DNA from: HyVt-443 sp964544655
GTDB taxonomy: Bacteria > Pseudomonadota > Gammaproteobacteria > Chromatiales > Chromatiaceae
DNA: 50,023 nt
Assembly (NCBI GenBank): GCA_964544655.1
Contig: CAZJCM010000020.1
Location: 1 to 50,023, forward strand
Direction: 5' to 3'
Under the pieces are notes generated by a model. The model was not told the origin of the DNA. It made no database searches and was given only the letters and a program-made list of their open reading frames with translations. The position numbers were made by a program, and so were the translations under genes. This document shows positions 48,957-50,023 of this stretch, piece after piece. Every line of letters starts with the position of its first letter. Position 1 is the first letter of the stretch.

Positions 48957-49511
48957 ATGGCACTACGCATCAAAAGCCAATGGCACGATGAAGAGACGGA
49001 GCGCTCGCTGGAGGAGATCGCCGGCGCACTGGCGTACAACAGCTGGAAGATCGCCCTGGACAAGGCGATCACCCTGCATGGCGAGAGCTTCGTCTATGAA
49101 ACCGATGAACAGCGGCTGGCGGTAATCGCTGAGTATCTCATATTTCAGATCCAGCTGGTCGAGCGTATGGCGCATGAGATGCTGGACGATGAACAGCGCC
49201 GCACCCTGATCACCGCCATGGCCCTGCGGTTGGCGGAACACATGGAGGAAAACAGCCGTGACCTGCTGGGACCTGGTGACTATCGCAGCGCATTCATCGA
49301 CCGGCTCAACCAACGCTCGGGAGAATATGCCGAGTTCGGCTTCAGCGAGGAGGGCCCGAGCTACCCCTTCATGCGCCACCTTGGGTTCGAGATCCAGCAG
49401 TTGATGGGGGCGAGCCAGGAGAACCGCTGGGTCATCGACCAGGTAATGGACAAAGACGGACCGGAGGTATACAAACAGCTGCGGCGCATGATCCGCAACC
49501 TGTTCATGTGA
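48957..49511 (+). CDS. Uncharacterised helical protein upstream of a MoxR ATPase
   Basis: The 184-residue protein is almost entirely helical, with segments RSLEEIAGALAYNSWKIALDKAI and EYLIFQIQLVERMAHEMLDDEQ, and an aromatic patch (GPSYPFMRHLGFEIQQLM). No known domain is seen. The MoxR-type gene starts 61 bp downstream on the same strand, so the two may form an operon. Confidence 0.65.
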   Translation: MALRIKSQWHDEETERSLEEIAGALAYNSWKIALDKAITLHGESFVYETDEQRLAVIAEYLIFQIQLVERMAHEMLDDEQRRTLITAMALRLAEHMEENSRDLLGPGDYRSAFIDRLNQRSGEYAEFGFSEEGPSYPFMRHLGFEIQQLMGASQENRWVIDQVMDKDGPEVYKQLRRMIRNLFM

Positions 49512-49572
49512 CCGGATCACACGCTATTTTCACCCGGCAGCCTCGACAGAGGCCGTACACTATGGAGAACCC

Positions 49573-50023
49573 ATGCGCCCCGCCCAGTTGTTGACCGTAC
49601 TCGATCGTGAATTCACCAGCACCGCTGAAGGGCACCACACACCGGTGATGCTCTGGGGACCGCCGGGCGTCGGCAAGTCCCAGATGGTGGCCCAGGTGGC
49701 AGAGCGCCATGGCATCCCGGTGATCGACATCCGGCTGTCCCAGATGGAGCCCAGCGACCTGCGCGGCATTCCGTTCCGCGACGGGGGGCAGGTGGAGTGG
49801 GCGGTTCCGGCCCTGCTGCCGGACGCGAAACGCCACGGCGAGGCCGGCATCCTGTTTCTGGACGAGATCACCTCCGCCCCGCCCGCGGTCTCCGCCGCCG
49901 CCTATCAGCTGATCCTGGACCGGCGGCTGGGCGAATACCAGGTACCGGACAACTGGGCCATCTTCGCTGCCGGCAACCGCCAGGGCGACCGCGGCGTCAC
50001 CTACACCATGCCGGCGCCCCTGG
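49573..50023 (+). CDS. MoxR-type AAA+ ATPase, truncated by the window edge
   Basis: The first 150 residues are present. Walker A is GPPGVGKS (residues 30-37) and Walker B ILFLDEI lies near residue 95, followed by the AAA_5-type stretch FAAGNRQGDRG. MoxR ATPases work with VWA-domain proteins to activate metalloenzymes; a VWA gene would be expected just beyond the right edge. It is distinct from norQ at 1200. Confidence 0.85.
   Translation, partial: MRPAQLLTVLDREFTSTAEGHHTPVMLWGPPGVGKSQMVAQVAERHGIPVIDIRLSQMEPSDLRGIPFRDGGQVEWAVPALLPDAKRHGEAGILFLDEITSAPPAVSAAAYQLILDRRLGEYQVPDNWAIFAAGNRQGDRGVTYTMPAPL

Noticed and set aside
1..50023. CRISPR arrays, insertion sequences, prophage genes
   Set aside because: No regularly spaced repeats, transposase, integrase or phage structural genes were seen.

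Overview
The window reads as chromosomal DNA of a GC-rich gammaproteobacterial sulfur oxidiser with a nitrate/nitric-oxide respiratory side. The family-level resemblances of xthA, rppH, folD, tatD/yjjV, the tRNAs and the REP-like palindromes are gammaproteobacterial. The flavocytochrome c sulfide dehydrogenase genes and a sox operon without soxCD point to an organism that oxidises sulfide and thiosulfate and probably stores sulfur, of the Chromatiales or Sedimenticola/Thiodiazotropha kind. The genus is an inference. No phage, insertion sequence or CRISPR array is visible.

Layout. 1-4.9 kb: a nitric oxide reductase accessory operon (norE, norF, norQ, a polyferredoxin gene, norD) behind an FNR/DNR-like box; norCB is not in the window. 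4.9-7.3 kb: a chemoreceptor and a periplasmic rhodanese on the minus strand. 7.8-11.5 kb: tetraheme NapC/NirT-type cytochrome, exported ankyrin protein, fccA and fccB. 11.6-13.3 kb: a diheme c4-type cytochrome and a second rhodanese, divergent. 13.5-18.3 kb: two uncharacterised proteins, a LysE exporter, xthA, a TatD-family nuclease, a small exported protein and a 33-residue membrane peptide. 18.5-20.4 kb: a four-tRNA operon (Pro, Arg, His, Lys) divergent from folD and a GNAT gene. 20.4-28.6 kb, minus strand: histidine kinase and response regulator of TtrSR type, then soxX, soxA, a fused soxK-soxL gene, soxY, soxZ and soxB, ending in a clear terminator. 28.7-39.2 kb: UspA, an LVIVD beta-propeller protein, a 1163-residue protein that may be a PPi-type PEP carboxykinase, rppH, a HAD phosphatase, small proteins, a PEP-CTERM metalloprotease behind a sigma-54 promoter, a DUF6174-like protein and a threonine-dehydratase-like enzyme. 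39.2-50 kb: a MITE-like palindromic element, a kinase-HDOD-GAF protein, pyruvate:ferredoxin oxidoreductase (nifJ), a REP pair, a dihydroorotate-dehydrogenase-like protein, four poorly known proteins and the start of a MoxR-type ATPase.

How it fits together. Sulfide electrons enter through FccAB and thiosulfate electrons through SoxXA/YZ/B, both in the periplasm. The c-type cytochromes here (NapC-type, c4-type) could link these to the quinone pool and to terminal oxidases or NO reductase. Rhodaneses (three, one fused to SoxK) would handle persulfide sulfur. The sensor kinase beside sox has a periplasmic substrate-binding domain and is the natural candidate for sensing a sulfur compound and controlling sox. 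The region from nifJ to the right edge mixes central carbon metabolism with unknown proteins and is the least understood part.
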